The notes under the pieces: model-generated
What the model was told of the DNA's origin: nothing
Seen by the model: the letters and a program-made list of their open reading frames with translations, nothing else
Database searches by the model: none
Program-made: the position numbers and the translations under genes
Part shown: positions 9,158-18,552 of the stretch, one piece after another
Numbering within the stretch: position 1 is the stretch's first letter
Layout: each line of letters starts with the position of its first letter
Assembly (NCBI RefSeq): GCF_029892105.1
Contig: NZ_JARZAJ010000002.1
Location: forward strand, 62,001-126,000
Reading direction: 5' to 3'
Length of the DNA: 64,000 nucleotides
Origin: Kitasatospora sp. GP82
GTDB lineage: Bacteria; Actinomycetota; Actinomycetes; Streptomycetales; Streptomycetaceae

Positions 9158-9380
9158 GGTTGCAGTTCTGGTTGCATTCACCCCCGTCCAGCGCCGTTCA
9201 GAGCCCAGCCAGTGGACCGCTCCACCGCAGGTCAGGGCGCCTGCAGCCATGCCCGGACAGCCGGGCGAACAGTTGGAAAGCGTGTTGGGGGCAACCCCTC
9301 ACGAGTTCGAATCTCGTATCCTCCGCCACGGCTGACCAGCCGAAACGAAGACCCCGATCGCGATGCGGCCGGGGTCTTCG
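9158..9380 (+). repeat. att-like unit 2: arm, tRNA-Ser(GGA) 3' fragment, hairpin
   Basis: The arm at 9158-9180 has direct repeats GGTTGCAG and GGTTGCAT, 12 bp apart. The core is 9273-9327, 115 bp from the arm start. The core holds the 3' half of the anticodon loop and stem, a long variable arm GGGGGCAACCCC, a perfect T-arm ACGAG/CTCGT and the acceptor 3' strand ATCCTCC with discriminator G, as in tRNA-Ser. A hairpin follows, then a partial arm GGTCTCAGT at 9390. Confidence 0.85.
9346..9380 (+). terminator. Hairpin after att-like core 2
   Basis: The stem CGAAGACCCC/GGGGTCTTCG has 10 bp and a 15-nt loop. It also lies about 55 bp beyond the stop of the convergent hppA gene and may serve it. Confidence 0.6.
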
Positions 9381-9434
9381 CCGTTTCCTGGTCTCAGTGG
9401 TGCGCAGGCTTGCTCCCCGCACTCAGGATGCGGA

Positions 9435-11891
9435 CTACGGGACGGGGGCGGGCTCCTCCGGCGCTCGGGTGTCAATGGATGTTTCGTCGGGGCCGACGGT
9501 GATGCTGCGGCGTTTGGAGATCCACACTGCGGTGATGACGACGGCCAGGGCCACCAGGGCGATAGTCAGCCGGAGGCCGAGGTTGGCGTGCGAGCCGAAG
9601 CCGAGTTTGACGATGGCTGGGGCGACCAGAAGGGAGACCAGGTTCATCACCTTCAGCAGCGGGTTGATGGCGGGTCCTGCGGTGTCCTTGAAGGGATCCC
9701 CTACGGTGTCACCGATGACGGTGGCGGCGTGGGCGGGGCTGCCCTTGCCTCCGTGGTGGCCGTCCTCGACCAGTTTCTTGGCGTTGTCCCAAGCGCCACC
9801 GGAGGTGGCCAGGAAGACGGCCATCAGGGTGCCGGTGCCGATGGCGCCCGCCAGGTAGGAGCCGAGCGAGCCGACGCCGAGGAGGAAGCCCACGGCGATC
9901 GGGGCCAGCACGGCGAGCAGACCCGGGGTGGCCAGTTCGCGCAGTGCATTGCGGGTGCAGATGTCCACCACCCGGCCGTACTCGGGCCGCTCGGTGCCGT
10001 CCATGATGCCGGGGCGGGTGCGGAACTGGCGACGGACCTCGTAGACCACTGCGCCGGCGGAGCGCGAGACGGCGTTGATGGCCAGGCCGGAGAAGAGGAA
10101 GACGACGGCAGCGCCGAGCAGCAGGCCGACCAGGTCGTTGGGCTGGTCGATGGCCAGGCTCAGGCTCGAGCCGTGGGCGGCCGGGCCGATCTGCGCCTCG
10201 GTGGTGTTGATGGCGTCGGTGTAGGAGCCGAACAGCGCGGTGGCGGCAAGCACCGCCGTGGCAATGGCGATGCCCTTGGTGATCGCCTTGGTGGTGTTGC
10301 CGACCGCGTCCAGCTCGGTGAGCACCTGCGCGCCGGCGCCGGTGACGTCGCCGGACATCTCGGCGATGCCCTGGGCGTTGTCGGAGACGGGGCCGAACGT
10401 GTCCATGGCCACAATCACGCCCACGGTGGTCAGCAGCCCGGTGCCGGCCAGTGCGACCGCGAACAGGGACAGGATCAGGGAGCCGCCGCCGAGGAGGTAG
10501 GCGCCGTAGACCGCGGCGCCGATGGCCACGGCGGAGTACACGGCCGCTTCCAGGCCGAGCGCGATACCGGAGAGCACCACGGTGGCCGGCCCGGTGAGTG
10601 AGGTCTTGGCCACGTCCCGCACCGGCCGGCGGGTGGTCTCGGTGAAGTAGCCGGTCAGTTGCTGGATGGCGGTGGCCAGCACGATCCCGATGGCCACCGC
10701 GGCCAGGGCGAAAAGCCGTGGGCTGCCCGCGTGCCGGGTGATCTCGGCCGGTACACCGTGCAGACCGGAGAAGTGGGCCGGTAGGAACGCGAAAACCGCG
10801 CCGGCCACCAGGGCGAGCGAGACCAGCGCGGAGGCGAAGAACCCGCGGTTGATGGCGGTCATACCGCTGCGGTCCCCGGGCCGTGGGGAGACCGCCACAA
10901 TGCCCAGCACTGCGGTGAGCACCCCGATCCCGGGTACTACCAGCGGGAAGGCCAGCCCGAGGTCACCGAAGGCGGCCCTGCCCAGGATCAGCGCGGCGAC
11001 CAGGGTCACCGCGTAGGACTCGAACAGGTCGGCCGCCATCCCCGCGCAGTCCCCCACGTTGTCGCCAACGTTGTCGGCGATCGTCGCCGCGTTGCGCGGA
11101 TCGTCCTCCGGGATTCCCTGCTCCACCTTGCCCACCAGGTCCGCGCCGACGTCTGCGGCCTTGGTGAAGATCCCTCCGCCCACCCGCATGAACATCGCCA
11201 GCAACGCCGCACCGAAACCGAACCCCTCCAGCACCTTCGGCGCGTTCGTCCGGTAGATCAGCACCACCGCGGCCGCCCCCAGCAATCCCAGCCCCACGGT
11301 GAACATGCCCACCACCCCGCCGGTGCGGAAGCCGATCCGCATCGCGCGATGCGAGACCGTACGGACCAGCGGTGCCGCCGTCGGCCCCTCCCGATCGCCT
11401 GCCGCAGGAACCGGCGGTGTTGCCGCCCGCGCCGCTGCCGCTACCCGCACATTGCTGCGTACGGCCAACTGCATTCCCACGTACCCGGTCGTCGCCGAGA
11501 ACGCCGCCCCGACCAGGAAGAACACCGAACGCCCCACCCGCTGCCCCCAGTTGTCCGCCGGGAGCAGCAGCAGCACGAAAGGCACCACCCCGGCGAACAC
11601 CCCCAGGGTGCGGAACTGGCGCGCCAGATACGCGTTCGCGCCCTCCTGGATCGCCGCGGCGATCCGCCGCATCGCCGGCGTGCCCTCGTCCGCAGCCAGC
11701 ACCTGCCTCACCAACACCCAGGCCACCACCAGTGCACCGGCCGCGATCAGCGCGACCACCACCACCAGGGTTCGGCCCGACGCGGTCAGCACAGGTGCCA
11801 CTGCGGCTGGAGCACCGAGCCGGCTCCGCCCAGGGACAAGCGCGGCGGTGTACTGCACAGCGGATGCGCCGGCGAGAACGAACCCAGCCAT
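9435..11891 (-). CDS. hppA: Membrane-bound proton-translocating pyrophosphatase
   Basis: An 818-aa protein with about 16 membrane segments that couples PPi hydrolysis to H+ export. Signature acidic motifs are present: DVGADLVGKVE, DNVGDNVGDCAGMAADLF and GDTVGDPFKDT, which bind Mg-PPi. The residue after GNTT is Lys (AVGNTTKAITKG), which in this family marks K+-independent, H+-pumping enzymes. The start is the ATG at 11891, behind GAGGAGG. It is divergent from the soluble pyrophosphatase gene; the two alone fill the second att-bounded module. Confidence 0.97.
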   Translation of the reverse strand: MAGFVLAGASAVQYTAALVPGRSRLGAPAAVAPVLTASGRTLVVVVALIAAGALVVAWVLVRQVLAADEGTPAMRRIAAAIQEGANAYLARQFRTLGVFAGVVPFVLLLLPADNWGQRVGRSVFFLVGAAFSATTGYVGMQLAVRSNVRVAAAARAATPPVPAAGDREGPTAAPLVRTVSHRAMRIGFRTGGVVGMFTVGLGLLGAAAVVLIYRTNAPKVLEGFGFGAALLAMFMRVGGGIFTKAADVGADLVGKVEQGIPEDDPRNAATIADNVGDNVGDCAGMAADLFESYAVTLVAALILGRAAFGDLGLAFPLVVPGIGVLTAVLGIVAVSPRPGDRSGMTAINRGFFASALVSLALVAGAVFAFLPAHFSGLHGVPAEITRHAGSPRLFALAAVAIGIVLATAIQQLTGYFTETTRRPVRDVAKTSLTGPATVVLSGIALGLEAAVYSAVAIGAAVYGAYLLGGGSLILSLFAVALAGTGLLTTVGVIVAMDTFGPVSDNAQGIAEMSGDVTGAGAQVLTELDAVGNTTKAITKGIAIATAVLAATALFGSYTDAINTTEAQIGPAAHGSSLSLAIDQPNDLVGLLLGAAVVFLFSGLAINAVSRSAGAVVYEVRRQFRTRPGIMDGTERPEYGRVVDICTRNALRELATPGLLAVLAPIAVGFLLGVGSLGSYLAGAIGTGTLMAVFLATSGGAWDNAKKLVEDGHHGGKGSPAHAATVIGDTVGDPFKDTAGPAINPLLKVMNLVSLLVAPAIVKLGFGSHANLGLRLTIALVALAVVITAVWISKRRSITVGPDETSIDTRAPEEPAPVP

Positions 11892-12231
11892 TCCGTCCTC
11901 CTCGACGTCGTGCTGGTGCGCCGGGCGCACTGAACCGCTCGGCTGCGCGGGCGAGTCGCGCGATCTGCGAATAGCCTGGCTTACTTCGACCGGATCGCTG
12001 CCGGAGAATCCCTCTGTGCCGACTCCTGCGGAGTGGCTCTGGCGAACGCGCCGCCCGGGGACAAAGCGGACGAAGCCCTGTTCAGACAGAGGCTAACCCG
12101 GGGCGTTGAAGATCTGCAGAGCTAGAGAGTGCAACCGGGTGGCCGCGATGCGGCTGCGGCTGATCCGCCGGAGAATGAAGACCTGAGTTCGTCGCGGCAC
12201 CGGACGCCCGGGATCGCGGAAGGAGGCCGAC
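11892..12231. other. 340-bp divergent intergenic region between hppA and ppa
   Basis: No gene. It must hold promoters for both pyrophosphatase genes; GAGGAGG (hppA) and AAGGAGG (ppa) ribosome sites lie at its two ends. I see no clear -35/-10 pair or operator that I would defend. Confidence 0.5.
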
Positions 12232-12714
12232 ATGGACTTCGAGGTGATCGTCGAGATCCCCCAAGGCTCGCGCAACAAGTACGAGATGGACCATGCAGCC
12301 GGGCGGATCCGCCTGGACCGGATGCTGTTCACGGCCACCCGCTACCCAGCGGACTACGGGTTCATCGAAGACACCCTCGGTGGGGACGGCGACCCTCTCG
12401 ACGCCCTCGTCCTCGTCGGCGAGCCCACCTTTCCGGGATGCGGCATCACATGTCGCGCCATCGGCATGTTCGTCATGACCGACGAGAAAGGGCCGGACGA
12501 GAAAGTGCTCTGCGTGCCCGCTCACGACCCGCGCTTCGCACGGCTGCAGGACATCGACGACATGCCTCCGTTCGACCTGCAGGAGATCACCCACTTCTTC
12601 GAGGTCTACAAGGACCTCGAACCCGGAAAATCCGTCGAGGGCTCCCACTGGGAGAACAAGGCCGGCGCCTACGCCGAGATCGAAGCCTCCCGTTCCCGAG
12701 CCGCCGCCGCGTAG
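12232..12714 (+). CDS. ppa: Soluble inorganic pyrophosphatase (family I)
   Basis: A 160-aa protein, standard for bacterial family I PPases. It contains the signature [10 protein letters not shown] (metal-binding Asp residues) and the conserved N-terminal [13 protein letters not shown] and [11 protein letters not shown] blocks; the C-terminus [18 protein letters not shown] is typical. A GGAAGGAGG site precedes the ATG. It converts PPi to phosphate in the cytoplasm. Streptomycetes normally carry a housekeeping ppa elsewhere, so this may be a second copy. Confidence 0.96.
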   Translation: MDFEVIVEIPQGSRNKYEMDHAAGRIRLDRMLFTATRYPADYGFIEDTLGGDGDPLDALVLVGEPTFPGCGITCRAIGMFVMTDEKGPDEKVLCVPAHDPRFARLQDIDDMPPFDLQEITHFFEVYKDLEPGKSVEGSHWENKAGAYAEIEASRSRAAAA

Positions 12715-12902
12715 CGGGTGACCTCCGCCGGTGTCACGGGGAAGCTCTCTGGGTCCTCAGTTCAGCAACCCGGCGGGCTTGTGCACGGCCGGCCCCGAGC
12801 GGCGATCGCGCTCGGGCAGCAAGAGCGCCCGTACGTCTGCCTGATGCTCAGGAAGCGGTCGGGGGCGGATGCCTCTGTTGCTGCACCTCGTTGGTTCGGT
12901 GT

Positions 12903-13110
12903 GGTTGCAGTTCTGGTTGCTTTCACCCTCGTCCGGCGCTGTTCGCAGCCCGGCGAACGAGCCGCTCCACCGCAGGTCGGGACGCCCGCACCCGCCCCTG
13001 GACAGCCTGACGAACAGTTGGAAAGCGTGTTGGGGGCAACCCCTCACGAGTTCGAATCTCGTATCCTCCGCCTGATTGAAGGCCCCGACCGCTCAGCGGT
13101 CGGGGCCTTC
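12903..13110 (+). repeat. att-like unit 3: arm, tRNA-Ser(GGA) 3' fragment, hairpin
   Basis: The arm at 12903-12925 is the GGTTGCAG/GGTTGC type. The core is 13018-13072, 115 bp downstream and identical over its 55 bp to core 2. A long perfect hairpin follows at 13078-13110, and a partial GGTCTCAGTT arm begins at 13121. Confidence 0.85.
13078..13110 (+). terminator. Hairpin after att-like core 3
   Basis: GAAGGCCCCGACCGC pairs perfectly with GCGGTCGGGGCCTTC (15 bp, 3-nt loop TCA), followed by GTCGTT. It is the strongest hairpin of the set. It also lies 65 bp beyond the stop of the convergent response-regulator gene. Confidence 0.75.
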
Positions 13111-13174
13111 GTCGTTCCGTGGTCTCAGTTGGGATTTTTGGGCTCGGGCGGCGTCTTCGCCGGGGCATCGGGGC

Positions 13175-13837
13175 CTATCCGGTCGGCGCCACCAGGCCGT
13201 TCTCGTAGGCGATGATGACGAGGTGGACGCGGTCGCGGGCGTCGAGCTTGGACAGCAGCCGTGTCACGTACGCCTTGACGGTCGCGCCGCTGATGAACAT
13301 CGCCTCGGCGATCTGGGCGTTCGACATCCCCCGGCCGATCAGCGTCAGTACCTCGCGCTCGCGGTCGGTGATCCCCTGGATCTCCTTGGGCCGGGGGGCG
13401 GCGGCCCGCTGGGGACGGTCGGCGAACTCCTCGATCAGGCGGCGCGTCACCTTCGGTGCGATCAGCGCGTCCCCGGCGGCCACGACCCGCACCGCCGCGA
13501 TGATGTCGTCCAGGGCCATGTCCTTGACGAGGAATCCCGAAGCCCCGGCTCGCAGGGCGTTGTAGACGTTGTCGTCGTCGTCGAACGTCGTCAGGACGAT
13601 GACGTGCGGGGCGCCGACGTCCTTCGTGATCATCCGGGTGGCCTCGATGCCGTCCATGCCGGGCATCCGGATGTCCATGACGACGACGTCGGGATTGAGA
13701 TCCCGGACCAGCTGCACTGCCTCGGCGCCGTTCCCGGCCTCCCCGACGACCTCGATGTCCGGGATGTCGGTGATCACCATGACCAGACCGGCGCGGATCA
13801 GCGGCTGGTCGTCGGCAAGCACGACGCGGACCGGCAT
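13175..13837 (-). CDS. NarL/LuxR-family response regulator
   Basis: A 220-aa protein with a receiver domain (acidic DD at residues 9-10, phosphoacceptor Asp in VVVMDIRMPG, conserved Thr in VLTTFDDDD, Lys in FLVKDM) and a C-terminal LuxR helix-turn-helix (LTDREREVLTLIGRGMSN-type segment, ATVKAYVTRLLSKL). It is co-transcribed with the upstream kinase: the kinase stop and this ATG overlap by one base (TGATG). It probably controls the divergent ABC exporter. Confidence 0.96.
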   Translation of the reverse strand: MPVRVVLADDQPLIRAGLVMVITDIPDIEVVGEAGNGAEAVQLVRDLNPDVVVMDIRMPGMDGIEATRMITKDVGAPHVIVLTTFDDDDNVYNALRAGASGFLVKDMALDDIIAAVRVVAAGDALIAPKVTRRLIEEFADRPQRAAAPRPKEIQGITDREREVLTLIGRGMSNAQIAEAMFISGATVKAYVTRLLSKLDARDRVHLVIIAYENGLVAPTG

Positions 13838-15042
13838 CAGACCTCCATCGGGATGGGGAGACGGGCAGTCACGCGGTAGCCGCCCTCGGGACGCGGGCCG
13901 GCAGTGAAGTCGCCGTTTAGCAGCTTCACTCGATCACGCATCCCGGCGATACCGTAGCCGGTGCCTTCGCCCCTGCCGCTTCCGGGCCCGCTGTCGACGA
14001 TCACGACGGACAGGTCGGCCGGATCGAAGACGACGGAGACACGGCACTGCTCTGTCTTGGAGTGCTTCACCACGTTGGTGACGGACTCCTGGATGATGCG
14101 GAACGCGGACAGGTCGACCTCCGGCGGCAGCGGACGCCTCTCGCCGCGCCACTCGACGTCCACCCGGACGCCGGCGTTCCTCACGTTCGCCACGAGCTTG
14201 TCGACGTCTTCCAGCCCGGCGAGCGGCTTCTCGGCGTCAGCGGACTCGGCGTCATGGAGCGCGCCGAGCATGCGCCGCAGCCCGGCGAGCGTCTCCCGGC
14301 TGGTGTCCTCGATCACGCCGAGGGCCCGGCGGGCGCCCTCCGGCTGGGTATCAATGACGCGCTTGGCGGCCCCGGCCTGGATCGCGACGACCCCGATGCT
14401 GTGCGCGACCATGTCGTGCAGCTCGCGGGCGATCCGCAGCCGCTCGGCCGTCACCGCCTGCTCTGCCGCCCGGGTGCGCAACTCCTTTGCGTGCACGCGT
14501 TCCTGGCGTTGCGAGTTCCCGATCACCCACGCGACGACGACCATCATCAGGACGACGGCCTCGACCGAGGTGCCCACGCGGAATCCGACCGCAAGGCGCA
14601 CACCGATGTAGCCGAAGAGCCCGGCCAGGGCCACCCCGCCGGCGAACAGCGAAGTCCGCCGTGGCTCGGCGGCGGCAACGAAACAGAGGGCGACAGAGAC
14701 CGGCAGGTACTGCTCGGGCGCGATGCTGATCGTGTGGAACGGACCGTTGGTCAGGACCAGTGCGCTGAGCACCAGCATCGTCATCGATCCCAGCGGTCTG
14801 CGGGTCAACAGCCGACAGGCGAAGGACAGCAGGACCGCCGCGACCAGCAGTGCCGCCTTTTCCTGGGGGCGCATCGCGAACGGGGCGGCGCGGTGGCTCT
14901 TCTCGCCCCAGGGCCCCCAGGCCTCTCCCGGCCAGCGGATCTGGACGATGAACGAGTAGAACGTGGACACACACCAGGTGAGCGCCGTTGCCACGCCGGG
15001 CGTCACACGTTGGAGCAGCGTCGGAGGCGGGGCCGTGGACAT
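13837..15042 (-). CDS. Sensor histidine kinase (HisKA_3 type)
   Basis: A 401-aa membrane kinase. The N-terminal half has about five membrane helices and little extracytoplasmic sequence, suggesting intramembrane sensing. The dimerisation/phosphoacceptor motif is RIARELHDMVAHSIGVV (His in ELHD), and the HATPase domain carries FRIIQESVTNVVKHS (N box) and DSGPG/GYGIAGMRDRV (G boxes). It is paired with the response regulator and divergent from the ABC exporter, an arrangement typical of antibiotic- or envelope-stress-responsive loci. Confidence 0.95.
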   Translation of the reverse strand: MSTAPPPTLLQRVTPGVATALTWCVSTFYSFIVQIRWPGEAWGPWGEKSHRAAPFAMRPQEKAALLVAAVLLSFACRLLTRRPLGSMTMLVLSALVLTNGPFHTISIAPEQYLPVSVALCFVAAAEPRRTSLFAGGVALAGLFGYIGVRLAVGFRVGTSVEAVVLMMVVVAWVIGNSQRQERVHAKELRTRAAEQAVTAERLRIARELHDMVAHSIGVVAIQAGAAKRVIDTQPEGARRALGVIEDTSRETLAGLRRMLGALHDAESADAEKPLAGLEDVDKLVANVRNAGVRVDVEWRGERRPLPPEVDLSAFRIIQESVTNVVKHSKTEQCRVSVVFDPADLSVVIVDSGPGSGRGEGTGYGIAGMRDRVKLLNGDFTAGPRPEGGYRVTARLPIPMEV

Positions 15043-15175
15043 GACGCGATCGTAGCCGCGTGATCATCCGGGGACATCGGAGCGAGGGTGTACAACCCGG
15101 GTCGGTATCCGCGCCTCCGAAGTACGGACGACGCTCCGATGCCGGTGGACCAGGGTGATCGTCACTGTTCTCCCC

Positions 15176-15925
15176 ATGACGAACACTGGCGGTTACGAGG
15201 AACGGGAAGTCGTCGTCCGACTCACGGACGTGCGGAAGGACTTCGGGGATTACGCGGCTCTGGACGGTGTCTCGCTGGAGATCGGCGCGGGCGAGTCAGT
15301 CGCCGTGATGGGGCCGTCCGGCTCCGGGAAGTCGACGCTGCTGAACATGGTGTCCGGGCTCGACCGGCCAACCGGTGGATCGGTCGTCGTCGGCGGGGAG
15401 GATTTGACCAGGCTCAACGAGAAGGGCCTGGCGCTGTTCCGCCGCCGCCGGATCGGCATGATCTTCCAGTTCTTCAACCTGCTGGACGACCTGCCGGCCC
15501 TGGACAACATCGCCCTGTCCGGACAGCTGGTCGGGCTGAAGGCCTCGGCTGCCCGCAAGCGCGCCTTGGAGCTCATGGGCGAACTCGGAATCGCCGACCG
15601 GAAGAACATCTACCCCGCCTCGCTGTCCGGCGGCGAGCGGCAGCGGGTCGCCACGGCACGGGCCTTGATGAACCGTCCGTCGCTGCTGCTGGCCGACGAG
15701 CCGACCGGCGCCCTGGACAGCCGGTCCGGTGACCAGGTGATGCAGCTGCTCATGGACCTGAACCAGCTCGGCCAGACGCTGCTGATCGTCACGCACGACC
15801 CGCGGCTCGCCGCGCAGTGCGCGCGCCGGGTCATCGAGGTTGCAGACGGGCGCATCGCCCGGGACAGCTCGGTGAACGCCGCAGTGGTTGCGAACGGCGC
15901 AGTGGTCGCGGGGGTCGCACGATGA
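15176..15925 (+). CDS. ABC transporter ATP-binding protein (MacB/LolD type)
   Basis: A 249-aa nucleotide-binding domain: Walker A GPSGSGKST, Q-loop MIFQFFNLL, signature LSGGERQRVATARAL, Walker B LLLADEPTGALD, switch His in VTHD. The ATG at 15176 gives the normal N-terminus; a GTG at 15155 in the same frame is possible. No clear Shine-Dalgarno precedes either. Its stop overlaps the permease start (ATGA). It is divergent from the two-component pair, its likely regulator. Confidence 0.95.
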   Translation: MTNTGGYEEREVVVRLTDVRKDFGDYAALDGVSLEIGAGESVAVMGPSGSGKSTLLNMVSGLDRPTGGSVVVGGEDLTRLNEKGLALFRRRRIGMIFQFFNLLDDLPALDNIALSGQLVGLKASAARKRALELMGELGIADRKNIYPASLSGGERQRVATARALMNRPSLLLADEPTGALDSRSGDQVMQLLMDLNQLGQTLLIVTHDPRLAAQCARRVIEVADGRIARDSSVNAAVVANGAVVAGVAR

Positions 15926-18252
15926 GCGCGGTGTGGCGGGCCTCCCGCGCAGCGGTGAAGCGGCGCAGGTTCCAGACCTTCATCCTCGGCGTCGTCGTCA
16001 TGGTCTCCAGCGCGATGGCCATCGCCACGCTGGGCCTGCTGGCGGCCGTGTCGGGCCCCTTCGACCAGGCCTACAACGCCGCGAAGGGCGCACACGTCGT
16101 CGCCGAGTTCGACAGCTCGAAGGCGACCGCCGCGCAGATCGCCCGGGCCGCGAACGCCCCCGGAGTCGAGGCCGTCGCCGGTCCCTATCCCGAGGCCGTC
16201 CTCCACTCGCCTTCCGAGACCGGCGACCATCCGATGGGGCTGGCCGGTTCGTTCACCGTCGTCGGCCGCGACCGGCCGGACACGCCGGTCGACGCCCTCG
16301 AGCTCAGCGCCGGCCGCTGGGCGACCGGTCCCGGCGAGATCGTCCTGAACGAGCCGTCGTTCATCGGTCTGCTGGCGATCAAGTCCGAGCACGAGGTCGT
16401 CACCCCGGACGGCGTGCAGCTGAAGGTCGTCGGCTACGCCGCCTCGGCCAGCCAGTCCGCGGGCGGCTGGGTCACGCCGGACCAGGCCAGGGCCCTGCAC
16501 TCGGCCTCGCTCCAGATGCTGTACCGCTTCAAGGACGCCGGGTCCGACTCGGCGCTGAAGGCCGGCATGGCCGCCGCTACGAAGGGCCTGCCGTCCGACG
16601 CCCTGACGGGGACCAGCTCCTACCTGGCCATCAAGGCGAACCTCGCCAAGGGCCCGAACACCTATGTGCCGTTCCTGACGGTCTTCGGCGTCCTGGGCCT
16701 GATCGTCTCGGTCCTGATCGTCGGCAACGTCGTCAGCGGCGCGGTCGTCTCGGGCTTCCGGCACATCGGAGTCCTCAAGGCCCTGGGGTTCACGCCGAAC
16801 CAGGTGACGGCGGTCTACCTCGCCATGGTCACCACCCCGGCGGTGATCGGCTGCGTGCTCGGCTCGGTGATCGGCGGCCTCGTCGGCAAGAAGCTGGTGC
16901 ACCAGGCGTTCTTCGGCATCTTCGGCGGCGATCTGGTCATGGACAGGGCGACCGTCCCGACGTGGGTCTATCCGGTCGTGCTGATCGGGATGCCGGTACT
17001 CGTCGCGCTGTCCGCGCTCATCCCGGCGATGCGCGCCCGCCGCCTGCCCGCCGCCGTCGCCATCAGCGCGGGCGGCGCCCAACAGACCGGACGTGGTCTG
17101 GCGGTCCAGCGCAGGCTCGGCGGATCGCGCCTGCCGCGCCCGGTGAGCCTGGGCCTGGGCTGGCCGTTCGCCCGGCCGGGCCGCACGGCCCTGACACTGT
17201 CGACCGTCGTGCTCGGCGTCATGACGGTGACGATGGCGCTCGGCCTCTCCGCCTCGGTCGTCAAGTTCGGGCAGATGCAGAAGCAGACCGACAAGATCCA
17301 GGTGATCGTCGACGTCAACGACCCGAAGTGGAACCCTCCCGGCCCGACACACTCCGACGACCAGCTCTTCGCGCTGCTGCGCTCGCTGCCCGGTGCCGTG
17401 CACGTGTCCGCCGAGGCCCCGGCGGTAACCCGCATGGCGGGCTCGTCGGGAATCGTCCGGGTAGGCGTCGAGAGCGGCGACACGGCGGAGCTGCGCCCGG
17501 ATCTCGTCCGGGGGCGCTGGATAGAGGGGCCGAACGAGGTGGTCGTCTCATCGGAGTTCTGGCACCAGCACAAGGTGTCTCTCGGCGACACGATCACGCT
17601 GGACACGAGCGACGGGCCGCAGCCGGAGAAGATCGTCGGCGAGGGCGTCGGAGGCTGGGACGTGACGACCCTCGACTGGAACCGGTTCATCCCGCTCAGC
17701 ATGGTCCAGCGCGCCCAGAGCTTCTCCGTCCAGCTCGCGAAAGGCACCGACCCGCAGGCCTACGCCACTGCGGTCGCGCGTATCGACCCGGGGCTGGAGG
17801 CGACGGTGAACGGCGCCTCCGACACCATCGAGAAGGTCATCATCAGCGTGGTGTCGACGCTCACCACGATGCTGATCATCGTCTCGAGCCTCGGCGTGTT
17901 CAACACGGTGGTCCTCAACACCCGCGAACGCCGCAAGGACCTGGGGATGCTCAAGTCGATCGGCATGACGCCGCGCCAGGTGATCGCCATGGTCGTGACC
18001 TCCGTGGCGGCACTCGGAGCGGTCGGCGGGATCGTCGGCGCCCCGCTCGGGATGCTCGCGCACCGGATCATCATCCCGATCACCGGACACGGCACCGGAC
18101 TCGACCTGCCGGACTCGATGCTGCACGTGTGGAACTGGCCGATGGTGGCACTGCTGGCCCTCTCGGGCTCCGTGATCGCCGCGCTGGGGGCCTACCTCCC
18201 GGCCCGGGGCGCGGCGAAGGCACCCGTGGCGGAGGTGCTGCGGACGGAGTAG
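15922..18252 (+). CDS. FtsX-like ABC transporter permease
   Basis: A 776-aa permease with two FtsX domains. An N-terminal TM helix (QTFILGVVVMVSSAMAIATL) is followed by an extracytoplasmic MacB_PCD-like domain and three TM helices, then a second helix (~residue 425), another periplasmic-side domain and three final helices. The motifs KALGFTPNQV and KSIGMTPRQV mark the two FtsX loops. With the ATPase it should form an exporter or lipoprotein/peptide-extruding pump in the cytoplasmic membrane. Such BceAB/MacB-like pumps are commonly controlled by adjacent two-component systems. Confidence 0.94.
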   Translation: MSAVWRASRAAVKRRRFQTFILGVVVMVSSAMAIATLGLLAAVSGPFDQAYNAAKGAHVVAEFDSSKATAAQIARAANAPGVEAVAGPYPEAVLHSPSETGDHPMGLAGSFTVVGRDRPDTPVDALELSAGRWATGPGEIVLNEPSFIGLLAIKSEHEVVTPDGVQLKVVGYAASASQSAGGWVTPDQARALHSASLQMLYRFKDAGSDSALKAGMAAATKGLPSDALTGTSSYLAIKANLAKGPNTYVPFLTVFGVLGLIVSVLIVGNVVSGAVVSGFRHIGVLKALGFTPNQVTAVYLAMVTTPAVIGCVLGSVIGGLVGKKLVHQAFFGIFGGDLVMDRATVPTWVYPVVLIGMPVLVALSALIPAMRARRLPAAVAISAGGAQQTGRGLAVQRRLGGSRLPRPVSLGLGWPFARPGRTALTLSTVVLGVMTVTMALGLSASVVKFGQMQKQTDKIQVIVDVNDPKWNPPGPTHSDDQLFALLRSLPGAVHVSAEAPAVTRMAGSSGIVRVGVESGDTAELRPDLVRGRWIEGPNEVVVSSEFWHQHKVSLGDTITLDTSDGPQPEKIVGEGVGGWDVTTLDWNRFIPLSMVQRAQSFSVQLAKGTDPQAYATAVARIDPGLEATVNGASDTIEKVIISVVSTLTTMLIIVSSLGVFNTVVLNTRERRKDLGMLKSIGMTPRQVIAMVVTSVAALGAVGGIVGAPLGMLAHRIIIPITGHGTGLDLPDSMLHVWNWPMVALLALSGSVIAALGAYLPARGAAKAPVAEVLRTE

Positions 18253-18297
18253 CGGGGTAGCAGACGGCGAAGGGCACGGCAGCAGGGTTCTGATCCC

Positions 18298-18552
18298 GGT
18301 CTCAGTTCTGGTCTCATTCATCACCGTTCAAGCACGGTCAGCCACCTCTCCGGAGAACAGAAAGCCGCACGTCAGAACGGGGACGGACCCCGCCGAACGG
18401 CTCCGTGCAGAATTGGAAAGCGCGTTCGGGGCAACCCCTCACGAGTTCGAATCTCGTATCCTCCGCCATGGCTGACCAGCCATAACGAAGGCCCCGACTG
18501 CTCAGCAGTCGGGGCCTTCGTCGTGCCCTGGTCTCAGTTTTGGTCTCATTCA
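18298..18552 (+). repeat. att-like unit 4: arms on both sides of a tRNA-Ser(GGA) 3' fragment
   Basis: The most complete unit. The left arm is 18298-18320 (GGTCTCAG/GGTCTCAT), the core 18413-18467, the hairpin 18486-18520 and a second full arm 18530-18552 has the same two direct repeats. The arm-core spacing is 115 bp. The core differs from core 2 at a few positions in the anticodon stem and variable arm. The right arm abuts a truncated IS30 transposase. Confidence 0.85.
18486..18520 (+). terminator. Hairpin after att-like core 4
   Basis: CGAAGGCCCCGACTGC pairs with GCAGTCGGGGCCTTCG (16 bp, TCA loop), followed by TCGTG. It differs from hairpin 3 by compensating base pairs (CTGC/GCAG for CCGC/GCGG), so the stem is conserved as structure. 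Confidence 0.75.

Noticed and set aside
9198-9422. Small ORFs containing AEDTRFELVRGCPQHAF across each tRNA-like core
   Set aside because: They are the antisense translation of the tRNA-Ser 3' end, a known source of spurious gene calls; they recur only because the repeat recurs.
9363-10601. Long plus-strand open frame opposite hppA
   Set aside because: Gly/Asp/Gln-rich shadow of the membrane pyrophosphatase; the minus strand has all PPase motifs.
15610-17403. 597-aa minus-strand open frame opposite the ABC ATPase/permease
   Set aside because: His/Arg/Asp-rich composition typical of antisense GC-rich frames; the plus strand encodes complete ABC proteins.
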